NCBI RefSeq assembly: GCF_900156575.1
Contig: NZ_FTNY01000006.1
Coordinates: forward strand, 1 to 64,000
Length of the DNA stretch: 64,000 nt
Source of the DNA: Chryseobacterium shigense
GTDB taxonomy: Bacteria > Bacteroidota > Bacteroidia > Flavobacteriales > Weeksellaceae
Direction of reading: 5' to 3'
Positions 9,208 through 18,397 of this stretch are shown in pieces (positions within the stretch are counted from its first letter, which is position 1; each line of letters begins with the position of its first letter). Under the pieces are notes generated by a model. It searched no databases. It saw only the letters and a program-made list of their open reading frames with translations, and had not been told where the DNA came from. Position numbers and translations under genes: made by a program.

Positions 9208-9234
9208 AATATACATTTAAATAAACCATAGATG

Positions 9235-9273
9235 ATCCTTAATTCAAACGCAAGAATGAGTTAAGGATTTTTT
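9235..9273 (+). terminator. terminator after the PorV-like operon
   Basis: An 8-bp stem ATCCTTAA/TTAAGGAT (9235-9242 with 9261-9268) is followed by a T run. It lies between the forward operon and the end of uvrC. Confidence 0.75.
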
Positions 9274-9277
9274 ATGG

Positions 9278-11071
9278 CTAAAGACTATTGAAAAAATCAT
9301 GAATGACCTTCGCCTTACTTTTCCCAAGGATCTCCTCCAGTGTTTCCAAACTCGATTCTTTGATTCGTTTCACCGATTTTAATTTAGAAAGCAATAACTC
9401 AATTGTTTTTTCACCTACACCCGGGATCTCTTCCAGTTCAGATTTTATAGTTGAATTTTTTCTTCTCGTTCTGTGATGTTTCACGCCAAAACGGTGCGCT
9501 TCATCCCTTACCCGCTGAAGAATTTTTAAGGTTTCAGATTTTTTATCCAGATATAACGGAATGGAATCTTCAGGAAAGAAAATTTCTTCAAGCCTTTTCG
9601 CAATCCCGACAATAGTAATTTTTCCGTAAAGACCTAAAAGTTTTAAACTTTTTACAGCAGAAGAAAGCTGTCCCTTACCACCATCGATCAGGATCAGTTG
9701 GGGCAGATCCTCTCCTTCGTCCAATAACCTTTTGTAACGTCGGTAGATCACTTCTTCCATCGTAGCAAAGTCATTGGCGCCTTCTACCGTTTTTGGGTGG
9801 AAAATTCTGTAATCCGCTTTGCTGGGCTTTCCGTCTTTAAAAACGACGCACGCAGAAACAGGATTCGTACCCTGAATATTTGAGTTATCAAAACCTTCAA
9901 TATGTCTGGGTTCTACAGGCATTCTCAACAGCTTTTGCATTTCAGCCATGATTCTGGTAGTATGTCTTTCAGGATCTACGATCTGAACTTGTTTTAGTTT
10001 TTCTAAACGGTATTCCTTCGCATTTTTTTCTGAAAGCTCCACGATTCTTTTTTTATCACCCACCTTTGGAACGATCAGCTTTACATTCGGAATCTCTACA
10101 GACAAATGGAACGGAAGCAGGACTTCTTTAGAATCGGAGCTGAACTTCTGACGAATTTCAATCAATGCTTCTTCCATAATATCCTCATCAGTCTCCTCAA
10201 GAATCTTTTTAATTTCTGTGGTAAAACTCTGGATAATATTTCCGTTTCTTATTTTAAAGAAATTCACATAAGCAGCCGTTTCATCACTCGTCATTCCAAA
10301 AACATCCACATCGTCAATATTGGGGTTCACAACCGTGTTTTTAGCCTGATAATCTTCTAAGATATCCAGCCTTTCCTTGATGATCTGTGCCTCTTCAAAC
10401 TTAAGATTTTCGGCATGTTTCATCATCTGGTTCACCAGATATTCTTTTGCTTTCCGGAAATCACCTTTGATAATTCCGCGGATGGCATCTATCTTTTCAT
10501 CATAATCTTCTTTGCTTTCCAGGTCTTCACAAGGTCCTTCACAGTTTTTGATATGATACTCCAGACAGACTTTATATTTTCCTTCCTCTATTTTGTTAGG
10601 GGAAAGATTAAGATTGCAAGTTCTGAGTTTATAGATATGTTTGATGGTATCCAGTAAAATCTTTGCAGGACGCACTTTAGCATAGGGACCATAATATTCA
10701 GATCCATCCTTCACTACATTTCTGGTCAGAAAGATTCTGGGAAAATTTTCGTTTTTAATGCAGATCCACGGATAGGTTTTATCATCCTTCAACAATACAT
10801 TGTAAAAAGGGCGATGTTCCTTGATCAGGTTGTTTTCCAGTAAAAGTGCGTCGTATTCACTGTTAACGATCGTTGTTTCCAAACGTACAATCTTACCGAC
10901 CATTATTTTGATACGGTAGCCCGGAAGATTTTTGTTGAAGTAGGAGAGAACCCTTTTCTTTAGGTGTTTGGCCTTTCCTACATACAGCAATTGATCGTTT
11001 TTATCATAATAACGATAAACGCCTGGTTCTGATGGTAAAGTTTTAAGCTGTAATTCTAAAGAAGGATTCAT
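9278..11071 (-). CDS. uvrC: excinuclease ABC subunit C
   Basis: 597 residues, normal for UvrC, the nuclease that makes both incisions around a UvrB-marked DNA lesion in nucleotide excision repair. The N-terminal GIY-YIG domain has GVYRYYDKNDQLLYVGK at residues 17-33 and Arg40. A four-cysteine cluster follows (CNLN, CLEY, CEGPCED), then a UVR motif (LKFEEAQIIKERLDIL), the RNase H-like endonuclease domain (EGFDNSNIQGTNPVSACVVF; LILIDGGKGQL; DEAHRFGVKHHR) and a C-terminal helix-hairpin-helix (ELEEIPGVGEKTIELLL). A -7 box lies only four bases before its ATG. Confidence 0.97.
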   Translation of the reverse strand: MNPSLELQLKTLPSEPGVYRYYDKNDQLLYVGKAKHLKKRVLSYFNKNLPGYRIKIMVGKIVRLETTIVNSEYDALLLENNLIKEHRPFYNVLLKDDKTYPWICIKNENFPRIFLTRNVVKDGSEYYGPYAKVRPAKILLDTIKHIYKLRTCNLNLSPNKIEEGKYKVCLEYHIKNCEGPCEDLESKEDYDEKIDAIRGIIKGDFRKAKEYLVNQMMKHAENLKFEEAQIIKERLDILEDYQAKNTVVNPNIDDVDVFGMTSDETAAYVNFFKIRNGNIIQSFTTEIKKILEETDEDIMEEALIEIRQKFSSDSKEVLLPFHLSVEIPNVKLIVPKVGDKKRIVELSEKNAKEYRLEKLKQVQIVDPERHTTRIMAEMQKLLRMPVEPRHIEGFDNSNIQGTNPVSACVVFKDGKPSKADYRIFHPKTVEGANDFATMEEVIYRRYKRLLDEGEDLPQLILIDGGKGQLSSAVKSLKLLGLYGKITIVGIAKRLEEIFFPEDSIPLYLDKKSETLKILQRVRDEAHRFGVKHHRTRRKNSTIKSELEEIPGVGEKTIELLLSKLKSVKRIKESSLETLEEILGKSKAKVIHDFFNSL

Positions 11072-11075
11072 ACAA

Positions 11076-11083
11076 CAAAATTA
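11076..11083 (-). promoter_or_regulatory. -7 promoter box TAATTTTG of uvrC
   Basis: Exact TANNTTTG read on the minus strand, with only TTGT between the box and the uvrC ATG. Transcription would start at or next to the start codon. Confidence 0.55.
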
Positions 11084-11109
11084 CGGAATCCATCCGGGAT
11101 TTAAAAGAA

Positions 11110-11136
11110 CAAAAAAACTGCAGAATTTTCTGCAGT
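11110..11136 (-). terminator. terminator of the 11.2-kb exported-protein gene
   Basis: ACTGCAGAA (11117-11125) pairs with TTCTGCAGT (11128-11136). The A7 run at 11111-11117 is a T run on the minus strand. It lies 24 bases beyond the stop codon of the upstream minus-strand gene. Confidence 0.85.
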
Positions 11137-11159
11137 TCTGGTCATATGATTAAAATATT

Positions 11160-11921
11160 TTATCCGTTGCTCATCGCCGTGTATTCATTGATCAGGAAGC
11201 TTAAATAATCCCATTCAACAGAATTTTTAGGGTATTTTTTCATGAATTCAGCATTGTCACCAAAAAGAAAATCATAGTTATCCTCAAAGTCATCTTTGTG
11301 AAGCCACATGACCTTATCCCCTTTCTTTACATAATAAGACTTGATGACGCCACCGCCAAGTTGTGGAGAACCCATCATAGAAAAACCTCCTGTTTCTTTA
11401 GCTCTCGGGTCATGGTATACAGAAATGATATCACTGAATTCCGGGTTGATCAGCTGCATCAAAAATTCCTTGTCATCCTTTTTGTTTTTTAGTGAAACGG
11501 TCTGGTTGACAAAATGTATTCTGCCCCCCGCTGTATTCTTTGTTAGTTTTTTGGTACCGAAGTTTCTGATGTTTCCCATATACTTCCCAACTTTTGCTAT
11601 TTTTTCAGCATTGGTAGGATATACATACATTTCGTTGATCTGCTCGGCATTAAAGACTTCATTTTTTTTCGTGATGCTGTCTTTTAAAGAAACTTCGTAA
11701 ATCTGTCCTTTTTTTGTTTCGATCTTGCCGCAGAAACCTTTATGAGAGCTTCCGTCCTTTAAAACAACAGTTGACGTTTTCTTGGGAGATGGCGTATTGA
11801 AACCTTCGTTGAAAAGATAAGTTTCCATTTTTTTGATGTCTTCCTTAGAATATTTTACTTTCTGGGCGAAAGTGGCAGTGCCTGCCATACATAGCGTAAG
11901 CAGTAGAGTTTTAAGTTTCAT
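11160..11921 (-). CDS. exported protein of unknown function
   Basis: 253 residues with a clear Sec signal peptide (MKLKTLLLTLCMAGTATFAQ, cleavage after about residue 19). No named domain recognised. A conserved-looking lysine-rich N half includes VVLKDGSSHKGFCGKIETKKGQ, which reads like a small beta-barrel (SH3-like) sensing of a compound used in an expression such as VKKGDKVMWLHKDDFEDNY near the C-terminus. The gene stands alone between uvrC and hutH with its own terminator. Likely periplasmic; function unknown. Confidence 0.75.
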   Translation of the reverse strand: MKLKTLLLTLCMAGTATFAQKVKYSKEDIKKMETYLFNEGFNTPSPKKTSTVVLKDGSSHKGFCGKIETKKGQIYEVSLKDSITKKNEVFNAEQINEMYVYPTNAEKIAKVGKYMGNIRNFGTKKLTKNTAGGRIHFVNQTVSLKNKKDDKEFLMQLINPEFSDIISVYHDPRAKETGGFSMMGSPQLGGGVIKSYYVKKGDKVMWLHKDDFEDNYDFLFGDNAEFMKKYPKNSVEWDYLSFLINEYTAMSNG

Positions 11922-12057
11922 AAGTTATTGATAATTGTTTTTAATTTTGGCGGTAAAAATAGCAAATTAATTGGCGTAATGGGATAAAAATACAAGACTG
12001 TGAAATTTAGCTTTTACAATTATTGTTAAATGCGTAATTTTAAGGAAATTTTTAGAA

Positions 12058-13548
12058 ATGATATACGGTGTAGATGTTTTCACTTTCCATGATGTTCTGG
12101 AAATCTGTAAAAAGCCAAATAAAGCTAAACTTAATAAAGCAGCCAAAGAACAGATCCTAAAATCTCAGAAAAACGTTCAGAAAATAGTAGAGTCCGATAG
12201 ATGTGTCTACGGAATCAATACAGGTTTCGGACCACTTTGCGATACTAAAATATCAGCTGACGAAACTGCCCAGCTGCAGTACAACCTTATTATTTCCCAT
12301 GCCGTAGGTGTTGGAAAGCCTATTAATAAGGAGTTTTCAAAAATAATGATCATTGCTAAAGTTCATGCATTGTCCAAAGGATTTTCAGGTGTTTCCCTGG
12401 AAGTGATCGAAAGATTAATTCTGATGCTTGAAAAAGATATTATTCCTGTAGTCCCGGAACAGGGTTCTGTAGGAGCATCCGGAGATTTGGCACCCCTAGC
12501 TCACCTTGTGCTTCCATTGCTTGGATTGGGACAGGTTTGGGAAGGTGATGAAATCTTTGAAACAATGGACGTTTTAGACAGACATGGTCTTGAGCCATTA
12601 GTTTTAGGTCCTAAAGAAGGTCTGGGACTGATCAACGGAACCCAGTTTATCCTGGCTCATGCGATCAAAGGATTAGAAAAATTTGAATACTTACTGAACC
12701 TGGCAGATATGACTGCTGCGATGAGTATTGAGGCTTACAGAGGTTCTGAAAGTCCGTTCAAAAAAGAACTTCACGAGATCAGACCTTTTGAGGGAAGTAA
12801 AAAAGTGGCGGCAAGAATGGTGAAGTTTTTAAAAGGTTCTGAAAATATGAAAGCGCATGAAGACTGTGAAAGAGTTCAGGACCCTTATTCTATGAGATGT
12901 GTGCCCCAAGTGCACGGTGCCAGCAGAAATGCCTTTGAACATCTTAAATTGATGGCGGAAACAGAACTGAATTCCGTAACAGACAACCCGATCGTTCTAA
13001 GTGCTGAAGAATCTATTTCCGGAGGAAACTTCCACGGACAGCTGATGGCGCTTCCTTTGGATTATGCTACATTAGCTGCTGCCGAATTAGGAAATATTTC
13101 AGACAGAAGAAGTTATTTATTATTGGAAGGAAAATACGGACTTCCAAGATTGTTGACAGAAAGCTCAGGACTAAATTCAGGATTCATGATCCCGCAATAT
13201 ACCTCAGCAGCTTTAGTTACAGAAAATAAAACATTGTGTTTCCCTGCATCAGCAGATTCTATCCCGACAAGTTTAGGTCAGGAAGACCATGTGTCTATGG
13301 GAAGTATTTCCGGTAGAAAGTTCAATCAGGTTTTAGGAAATCTGGTGAATATTCTATCTGTAGAATTGATGTTTGCAGCACAGGGATTAGAATTCAGAAG
13401 ACCTTCCAAATGCTCGAAAATCATCGAAGAAAATTATGCTGTGATCCGTTCTAAAGTTAAAAAGCTGGAAGATGACAGATTGATAGGAAAAGATATGCTG
13501 GCAATTGCAGAGCTGATTAACGAAAGAAAATTTAACGTTGAAGTTTAA
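12058..13548 (+). CDS. hutH: histidine ammonia-lyase
   Basis: 496 residues, close to the family norm. It deaminates L-histidine to urocanate, the first step of histidine breakdown. The cofactor-forming tripeptide Ala140-Ser141-Gly142 sits in GSVGASGDLAPLAHL and would cyclise to the MIO group. The tyrosine loop appears as YGINTGFGPL (51-60), and NGTQ and QDPYSMRC plus FHGQ follow as in the aromatic amino-acid lyase fold. No hutU, hutI or hutG lies nearby, which is unusual in gammaproteobacteria but not in flavobacteria, where hut genes are often scattered. A PAL/TAL activity is less likely but not excluded. Confidence 0.93.
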   Translation: MIYGVDVFTFHDVLEICKKPNKAKLNKAAKEQILKSQKNVQKIVESDRCVYGINTGFGPLCDTKISADETAQLQYNLIISHAVGVGKPINKEFSKIMIIAKVHALSKGFSGVSLEVIERLILMLEKDIIPVVPEQGSVGASGDLAPLAHLVLPLLGLGQVWEGDEIFETMDVLDRHGLEPLVLGPKEGLGLINGTQFILAHAIKGLEKFEYLLNLADMTAAMSIEAYRGSESPFKKELHEIRPFEGSKKVAARMVKFLKGSENMKAHEDCERVQDPYSMRCVPQVHGASRNAFEHLKLMAETELNSVTDNPIVLSAEESISGGNFHGQLMALPLDYATLAAAELGNISDRRSYLLLEGKYGLPRLLTESSGLNSGFMIPQYTSAALVTENKTLCFPASADSIPTSLGQEDHVSMGSISGRKFNQVLGNLVNILSVELMFAAQGLEFRRPSKCSKIIEENYAVIRSKVKKLEDDRLIGKDMLAIAELINERKFNVEV

Positions 13549-13559
13549 TTTGGACTTAA

Positions 13560-14021
13560 ATGAAAAAAATAATAATTGTTTTAAGCCTGTTTGTTGGAAC
13601 ATTGACTTTTTCTCAGGCTTCAGAAGTCAAGATCCGGGAATTTATTAAAATTATAGGGGCTGATAAAATGGCTACCACAGCAATGCAGCAATATATACAG
13701 GGGCTTAGAAAAACCCATGTCAATGTTCCTGACGAATTTTGGAGTGAATTTACAGCAGAAGTTTCGTCCAGTAAAATGATCGATTTATATATTCCGATCT
13801 ATGCTAAATATTATACGGAGTCTGATATTGATGAACTTATTAAATTTTATAAATCTCCAATAGGACAAAAGACCCTCGAAGTAATGCCAAGTCTTATTAA
13901 AGAGAGCATGGAAGCAGGAGGAAAAATGGGAAGGGATATCGCCATTAAAGTGAAAGAAAAACTTGATAGAAAAGAAGGCTATCAAAGTCCACCACCACCG
14001 ATGCCTGAAAAAAGTAAATAA
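13560..14021 (+). CDS. exported DUF2059-family protein
   Basis: 153 residues. Signal peptide about 1-18 (ending TFSQA). The mature part is helical and carries the DUF2059 pattern FYKSPIGQKTLEVMPSL near residues 98-114, in which a short helix enters a conserved Ser-Pro-x-Gly turn. It ends in a proline-rich tail (SPPPPMPEKSK). It starts 12 bases after hutH, so the two are probably on one message, although no functional link is known. Periplasmic; role undescribed. Confidence 0.82.
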   Translation: MKKIIIVLSLFVGTLTFSQASEVKIREFIKIIGADKMATTAMQQYIQGLRKTHVNVPDEFWSEFTAEVSSSKMIDLYIPIYAKYYTESDIDELIKFYKSPIGQKTLEVMPSLIKESMEAGGKMGRDIAIKVKEKLDRKEGYQSPPPPMPEKSK

Positions 14022-14034
14022 ACAATTAAATTTT

Positions 14035-14062
14035 AAGCTTCCTCTTACCGGGGAAGCTTTTC
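14035..14062 (+). terminator. terminator after hutH-DUF2059
   Basis: AAGCTTCC (14035-14042) pairs with GGAAGCTT (14052-14059), followed by TTTT. Confidence 0.75.
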
Positions 14063-14115
14063 CATTCATTTTAAATCTTTAAATTGTATTAAATTTTTTA
14101 AATCAATATAGTATA

Positions 14116-14562
14116 ATGACTACAAAAAGAACAGACTCTTCCAACATCGACTTTCAGAATTTGGTCAAACTCCTGGATACTGATCTTGCGGTACGTGATG
14201 GGGAAGAGCATGAATTTTATCACCAGTTTAATTCAATCGACATGCTTAAAAACTGTGTGGTAGCCTACGCAGAGGATATCGCGGTGGGTTGCGGTGCCTT
14301 CAAACCTTTTTCCGAAGATACGGTAGAAATAAAAAGAATGTATACCCATACAGACAGCAGAGGAAAAGGATTTGCTTCAAAAATATTGAATGAACTGGAA
14401 ATCTGGGCTAAAGAAGAAGGATATAGCAAATGTGTTTTGGAAACGGGAATTAAACAACCGGAAGCTATTGCACTGTATGAAAAATCCGGATACAAAAGAA
14501 TTCCTAATTATGGACAGTATATTGGTATTGAAAATAGTGTCTGCTACGAGAAAGGAGTATAA
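14116..14562 (+). CDS. GNAT-family N-acetyltransferase
   Basis: 148 residues, a single GNAT domain. The acetyl-CoA binding loop is DSRGKGFASKIL (R-x-x-G-x-A), after the VEIKRMYTH strand. The motif B region is QPEAIALYEKSGY, a common arrangement in small-substrate acetyltransferases. It stands alone. Substrate unknown. Confidence 0.87.
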   Translation: MTTKRTDSSNIDFQNLVKLLDTDLAVRDGEEHEFYHQFNSIDMLKNCVVAYAEDIAVGCGAFKPFSEDTVEIKRMYTHTDSRGKGFASKILNELEIWAKEEGYSKCVLETGIKQPEAIALYEKSGYKRIPNYGQYIGIENSVCYEKGV

Positions 14563-14678
14563 TTTTTTTAAAGGAAAAGACAACGATTGATATTCTTGTA
14601 ATATTAAATTCATTTTTTCTAAGCTTTCAATTCACATCAAAGTGTTATATTGTGGTTCCAAACCATAAAAATAAAACT

Positions 14679-16175
14679 ATGAAAAAAAGTGTACTTTACC
14701 TATTGGCACTCTTTTTTGTTTTGAATTCATGTAACAACAGAGATGACCTTCAAAACGAAAACCTTAGTATTGAAAACGTTCAGAAAGACCCTTTGACGGG
14801 GAAACAGATTAACGCTGAAATCAACAGTACAATCAAGAATACCGGTTCTTTCAACTGGAAAAACGCTTCCGATCATCTGCTTTGGAGCGCCATTTTCAGA
14901 GGAAACAGAATGGTATCCATCGGATTCGGAACTTCAAAGGATGATTTTGACCGAAGTCTTTCTCCTGACAATAAAAACATGGAAGCTGAAGTTTTAGGCC
15001 TTATCCAACAGTATGAAGGCGTAGAACAAACCCGATTTCTGACCGCTTCAGACCAATATCTCAATCAGATAGATGTGATCATTGAAAAGCAGGAAACCAT
15101 CACGGCGCTGAGAAAGATGAAAACCATTCGTTATGTAGAGCCGGGAGATTATCATTATTTTGAAATAGAAAACAGCCTTAATGCCAATGCAAAATCCAGC
15201 GGTTCGTCATCCGGATGCGGATTTGAATCTACGGCTTTAAACGCAGCAGATTATACCACTACTACGCCCAATGCCAGAGTTCCGTGGGCATTTACCCAGC
15301 ACAATATTCCCAATGCATGGAGCTACAGCACAGGAGCCGGAATGACCATAGGGCTTATCGATACAGGCGTTTCACCGGAGCAGACGTTATTGGGAAGCAA
15401 TTTTAATACAGGAGCTTCTTCCGGAAGAACGATCAGTAAATTTGGATCTTATGTGAATGGATCTACTACAGACGGTCCGGCTGACCAGTGTGGACACGGA
15501 ACAAAAATGGCTTCCGTGATGGCAGCACCCAAAAATAATGCAGGACTTCCTGTTGGGGTTGCTTACAATGCCAATCTCATCACTTACCGCGCGGCCTCCA
15601 ATGTAGTACTGGAAACTTCCAGCGAGCAAACCGGAGTAAAAACCGCATTTACGGATCTTGCAAATAATTCCAATGTGAAGATCATTTCCATGTCGATGGG
15701 GCACATTTTCTCTGTGGGTAAAATTGAAGATGGGGTAAAATATGCTTATTCCAAAGGAAAACTGATCTTTTGTGCAGGAGGAACTTCTACCAGCTTTACC
15801 AATTTCGTAGGAGTTATTTTTCCGGCAAGTATGTCTGAAACACAAGCTGTAACAGGAGTAAAAGAAGGAACCTCCAATCAGAAATGCGATGTATGCCATT
15901 CCGGAAGCCAGATTGATTTTACGTTCCAGATGGAAAGAGCCAATGGAAATACAGTCCCTGTCTTAAGTTACTATAATAATCAGGCTGATTATGTGGGAGG
16001 TTCATCGGTAGCTACTGCTGCCACTGCGGGTATCGCTGCTCTTGTCTGGTCTAAAAACCCATCCTGGACGAGAGAACAGGTTCTGAATAAAATGAGACAG
16101 TCTGCCACCTATTATCCTACAGTAAATTCAAGCTATGGATATGGGAATATAAACGTTCTGAAAGCAGTACAATAA
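14679..16175 (+). CDS. S8-family (subtilisin-like) serine protease lipoprotein
   Basis: 498 residues counted from the ATG at 14679, chosen because a signal peptide begins there; an upstream in-frame ATG at 14652 would add nine charged residues before it. The lipobox is VLNSC, with the acylated Cys at about residue 19. The catalytic triad fits Asp228 (LIDTG), His273 (GHGTKMASV) and Ser443 (GGSSVATA). About 200 residues precede Asp228, the size of an inhibitor-type propeptide. Predicted anchored to the outer membrane or cell surface. The Ser box reads G-S-S-V-A rather than the common G-T-S-M-A, a tolerated variant. No T9SS sorting domain at the end. Confidence 0.9.
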   Translation: MKKSVLYLLALFFVLNSCNNRDDLQNENLSIENVQKDPLTGKQINAEINSTIKNTGSFNWKNASDHLLWSAIFRGNRMVSIGFGTSKDDFDRSLSPDNKNMEAEVLGLIQQYEGVEQTRFLTASDQYLNQIDVIIEKQETITALRKMKTIRYVEPGDYHYFEIENSLNANAKSSGSSSGCGFESTALNAADYTTTTPNARVPWAFTQHNIPNAWSYSTGAGMTIGLIDTGVSPEQTLLGSNFNTGASSGRTISKFGSYVNGSTTDGPADQCGHGTKMASVMAAPKNNAGLPVGVAYNANLITYRAASNVVLETSSEQTGVKTAFTDLANNSNVKIISMSMGHIFSVGKIEDGVKYAYSKGKLIFCAGGTSTSFTNFVGVIFPASMSETQAVTGVKEGTSNQKCDVCHSGSQIDFTFQMERANGNTVPVLSYYNNQADYVGGSSVATAATAGIAALVWSKNPSWTREQVLNKMRQSATYYPTVNSSYGYGNINVLKAVQ

Positions 16176-16209
16176 GACTAAGTTTACTGAAAATTTAAAA
16201 GGGAATATC

Positions 16210-17379
16210 TCAGTCTCCCAGCTGATAATCCAATGGAAGCATGTTTTCAATTTTATTTTTTGAAAAATCGCCTTCATTGATGAGCTGGTCCGGATTGGTG
16301 ATATTCCCTTCTTTTGAAACCTCAAATACCTCACCTTCAGGATGGAGAAAAGAGGTCAGAACTACAGGTATTTTACCTTTAATAAACTCTTTTCCTTTAA
16401 GTTCGTAGAAATATTTCTGATAATTCACCTGAAGCATATCCTTAAAACTGAAAAGGACCTTCCCCTCCTTTCTTGTTACGTAATCTGAATCGGGTATAAG
16501 GGTTTTTACAATGGCCAGTGCATAAGGTTTCTCACTGTTCTTCCTTTGAGAAATATCACTGATGTTTTCAGGAATTTTGATCATCGCTGAACTTCTCACA
16601 ATTTGTTTAAAATCTTCCAGCAGTTTCAGCTCCTCTTCTGTGGGATACTTGGGATTGAGAACTTTTACTACATGATTGACCACAAATTTATCCTGTGGGA
16701 TCTTATTTTCGTAAATGCTTCTGAAAAAATGCAGCATGCTTCCGTCGTAAGCATTCATTCGGTTGAGTTTTGTTTTATCCGTGTTTTTCGTTTCCCTGAA
16801 AAAGCTGGTTCCGGTATAATTAACCGAATTTTTATTTAAATCAAGAGAATAGCTGATAAGATTGTACTGGATCTCATAGCCCAGATTTTTATTTTCGATG
16901 ATTAAAGTATTGGGTGCTTTTACTTTCAGAAATTTATTCTTTTTGTCGTAGGAAAATTTCAGGGACTTCTGATTTTTGATCTTTACATTTTCGCGGTCAG
17001 CGCCTATAAAAGTGTCAAGAAAATAATAAATATAATTCCTGTAGGCTTCCGAAGTGTAAGGAATAAGCCTGATTTCTTCAATCGCATTGGTTTTAGTCAA
17101 AACCACTTTCAGATTTTTATTCACAACCTCTGAAACAGCTGTTGCAAAAGTATCATACTCATCCTTTTGAAAAATCACATTTCCAAGACTTCCGGAAGAA
17201 AGATTTAAGCTAAAACTTCCATCCTCCTTTGATAGGGTTCCTGTTTGAGTACCATCAATATAAATATTCACCCCGGAGATCTGATTGCCGGAATCGTTCA
17301 CCACATGGCCTTTAATAACCTGAGCTGTTATACTATAAAAAGAGAGTATAAATAAAAATAGTAATATCGTTTTTTTCAT
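16210..17379 (-). CDS. exported protein with carboxypeptidase-D-like regulatory domain
   Basis: 389 residues. Signal peptide about 1-19 (ending ITAQV). The first mature domain (about 20-95) is the beta-sandwich CarboxypepD_reg-like fold, with IKGHVVNDSGNQISGVNIYI and GTLSKEDGSFSLNL. In Bacteroidota this domain heads TonB receptors and many standalone envelope proteins; here no plug or barrel follows. The rest (about 100-389) is of unknown fold. The gene converges on the subtilase gene with a gap of 34 bases. Confidence 0.8.
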   Translation of the reverse strand: MKKTILLFLFILSFYSITAQVIKGHVVNDSGNQISGVNIYIDGTQTGTLSKEDGSFSLNLSSGSLGNVIFQKDEYDTFATAVSEVVNKNLKVVLTKTNAIEEIRLIPYTSEAYRNYIYYFLDTFIGADRENVKIKNQKSLKFSYDKKNKFLKVKAPNTLIIENKNLGYEIQYNLISYSLDLNKNSVNYTGTSFFRETKNTDKTKLNRMNAYDGSMLHFFRSIYENKIPQDKFVVNHVVKVLNPKYPTEEELKLLEDFKQIVRSSAMIKIPENISDISQRKNSEKPYALAIVKTLIPDSDYVTRKEGKVLFSFKDMLQVNYQKYFYELKGKEFIKGKIPVVLTSFLHPEGEVFEVSKEGNITNPDQLINEGDFSKNKIENMLPLDYQLGD

Positions 17380-17428
17380 GGTAAAACAATATTACTAAAT
17401 TTCTAGTGATAAAAAAAGAACAGGATAA

Positions 17429-18256
17429 TTATCCGATCCTTACACTGGTCATGCTTAGTGATCCGCCAATCAGCTCATCATTAAATAATGAAAGGTTTTC
17501 AGCCTGATCTTTTAATCCTAAAGTATAGATCAGCGGAAGATAATGATCCGGTGTAGGAACTGCATATTGAAGGAATGTACCCTGCTTCTGGTAATCTATT
17601 ATGTTTTGAAAATTTCCATCCAGAAGCCAGTTGTTAGTTTTCTCTCTTGCTTCTACAGCCCAATCCCAGCCGGCACCAACGGTGTCTATATTTTTCCAGT
17701 CGATCAGGCGAAGATTGTGTACAATATTTCCGCTTCCGATGATCAGGATCCCTTTTTCGCGGAGCTTATTCAGCCTTTTGGCAAGATCAAAATGATACTG
17801 CGGTGGTTTTGTATAGTCTATGCTCAGCTGAATCACAGGGATATCAGCTTCCGGATACATATGTTTGATGACCGACCATGCACCGTGGTCAAGTCCCCAG
17901 TTGTGATCTTCTTCCACCAAAACCGGAGCTAAAAGTTCAACGGTTTCTTTCGCCAGTTCCGGATCTCCCGGAGCAGGATATTGCACATCAAATAAAGCCT
18001 TTGGAAAACCTCCGAAATCATGGATTGTTCTCGGCATATCCATTGCAGTGACAAAAGTTCCCTGCGTATACCAGTGTGCGGAAATACATAGAATAGCATT
18101 AGGCTTTGGAATTTCCTGTGCTGCTTTTCTGAATCCCTGTACAAACTGGTTTTCTTCAATAGCATTCATCGGCGAACCGTGCCCGAGAAATAAAACGGGC
18201 ATTCTTTGGGTATTTACAAAATTGTCACTGATGTTTTGAAGATCGTTAAGATTCAT
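17429..18256 (-). CDS. ygiD: 4,5-DOPA extradiol dioxygenase (LigB family, YgiD-like)
   Basis: 275 residues, the usual size of YgiD-type class III ring-cleaving dioxygenases. Metal-ligand motifs: GHGSPMNA with His26 and SAHWYTQG with His61; LDHGAWSVIKHMYP is the third conserved block. The family cleaves aromatic catechols such as DOPA with iron or zinc at the site. The physiological substrate in bacteria is unclear. It follows the YceI gene on the minus strand, but a terminator lies between them. Confidence 0.87.
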   Translation of the reverse strand: MNLNDLQNISDNFVNTQRMPVLFLGHGSPMNAIEENQFVQGFRKAAQEIPKPNAILCISAHWYTQGTFVTAMDMPRTIHDFGGFPKALFDVQYPAPGDPELAKETVELLAPVLVEEDHNWGLDHGAWSVIKHMYPEADIPVIQLSIDYTKPPQYHFDLAKRLNKLREKGILIIGSGNIVHNLRLIDWKNIDTVGAGWDWAVEAREKTNNWLLDGNFQNIIDYQKQGTFLQYAVPTPDHYLPLIYTLGLKDQAENLSLFNDELIGGSLSMTSVRIG

Positions 18257-18271
18257 AAATAAGAGGTAATT

Positions 18272-18315
18272 AAAAAAAGGTTCAAGGCTTTTAGAAAAAT
18301 ACCTGAACCTTTTTA
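18272..18315 (-). terminator. terminator of the YceI gene
   Basis: A 10-bp stem, AAAAGGTTCA with TGAACCTTTT (about 18275-18284 and 18304-18313), with an A run on the left arm that reads as T run on the minus strand. Confidence 0.7.
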
Positions 18316-18397
18316 TGTTATGAATTGGATAATTTTTGTTTAAATGCTCAATTGCCAGGAAGCGTCTCCTTTCTTTACAACAAAAACTCCTTTTTTA

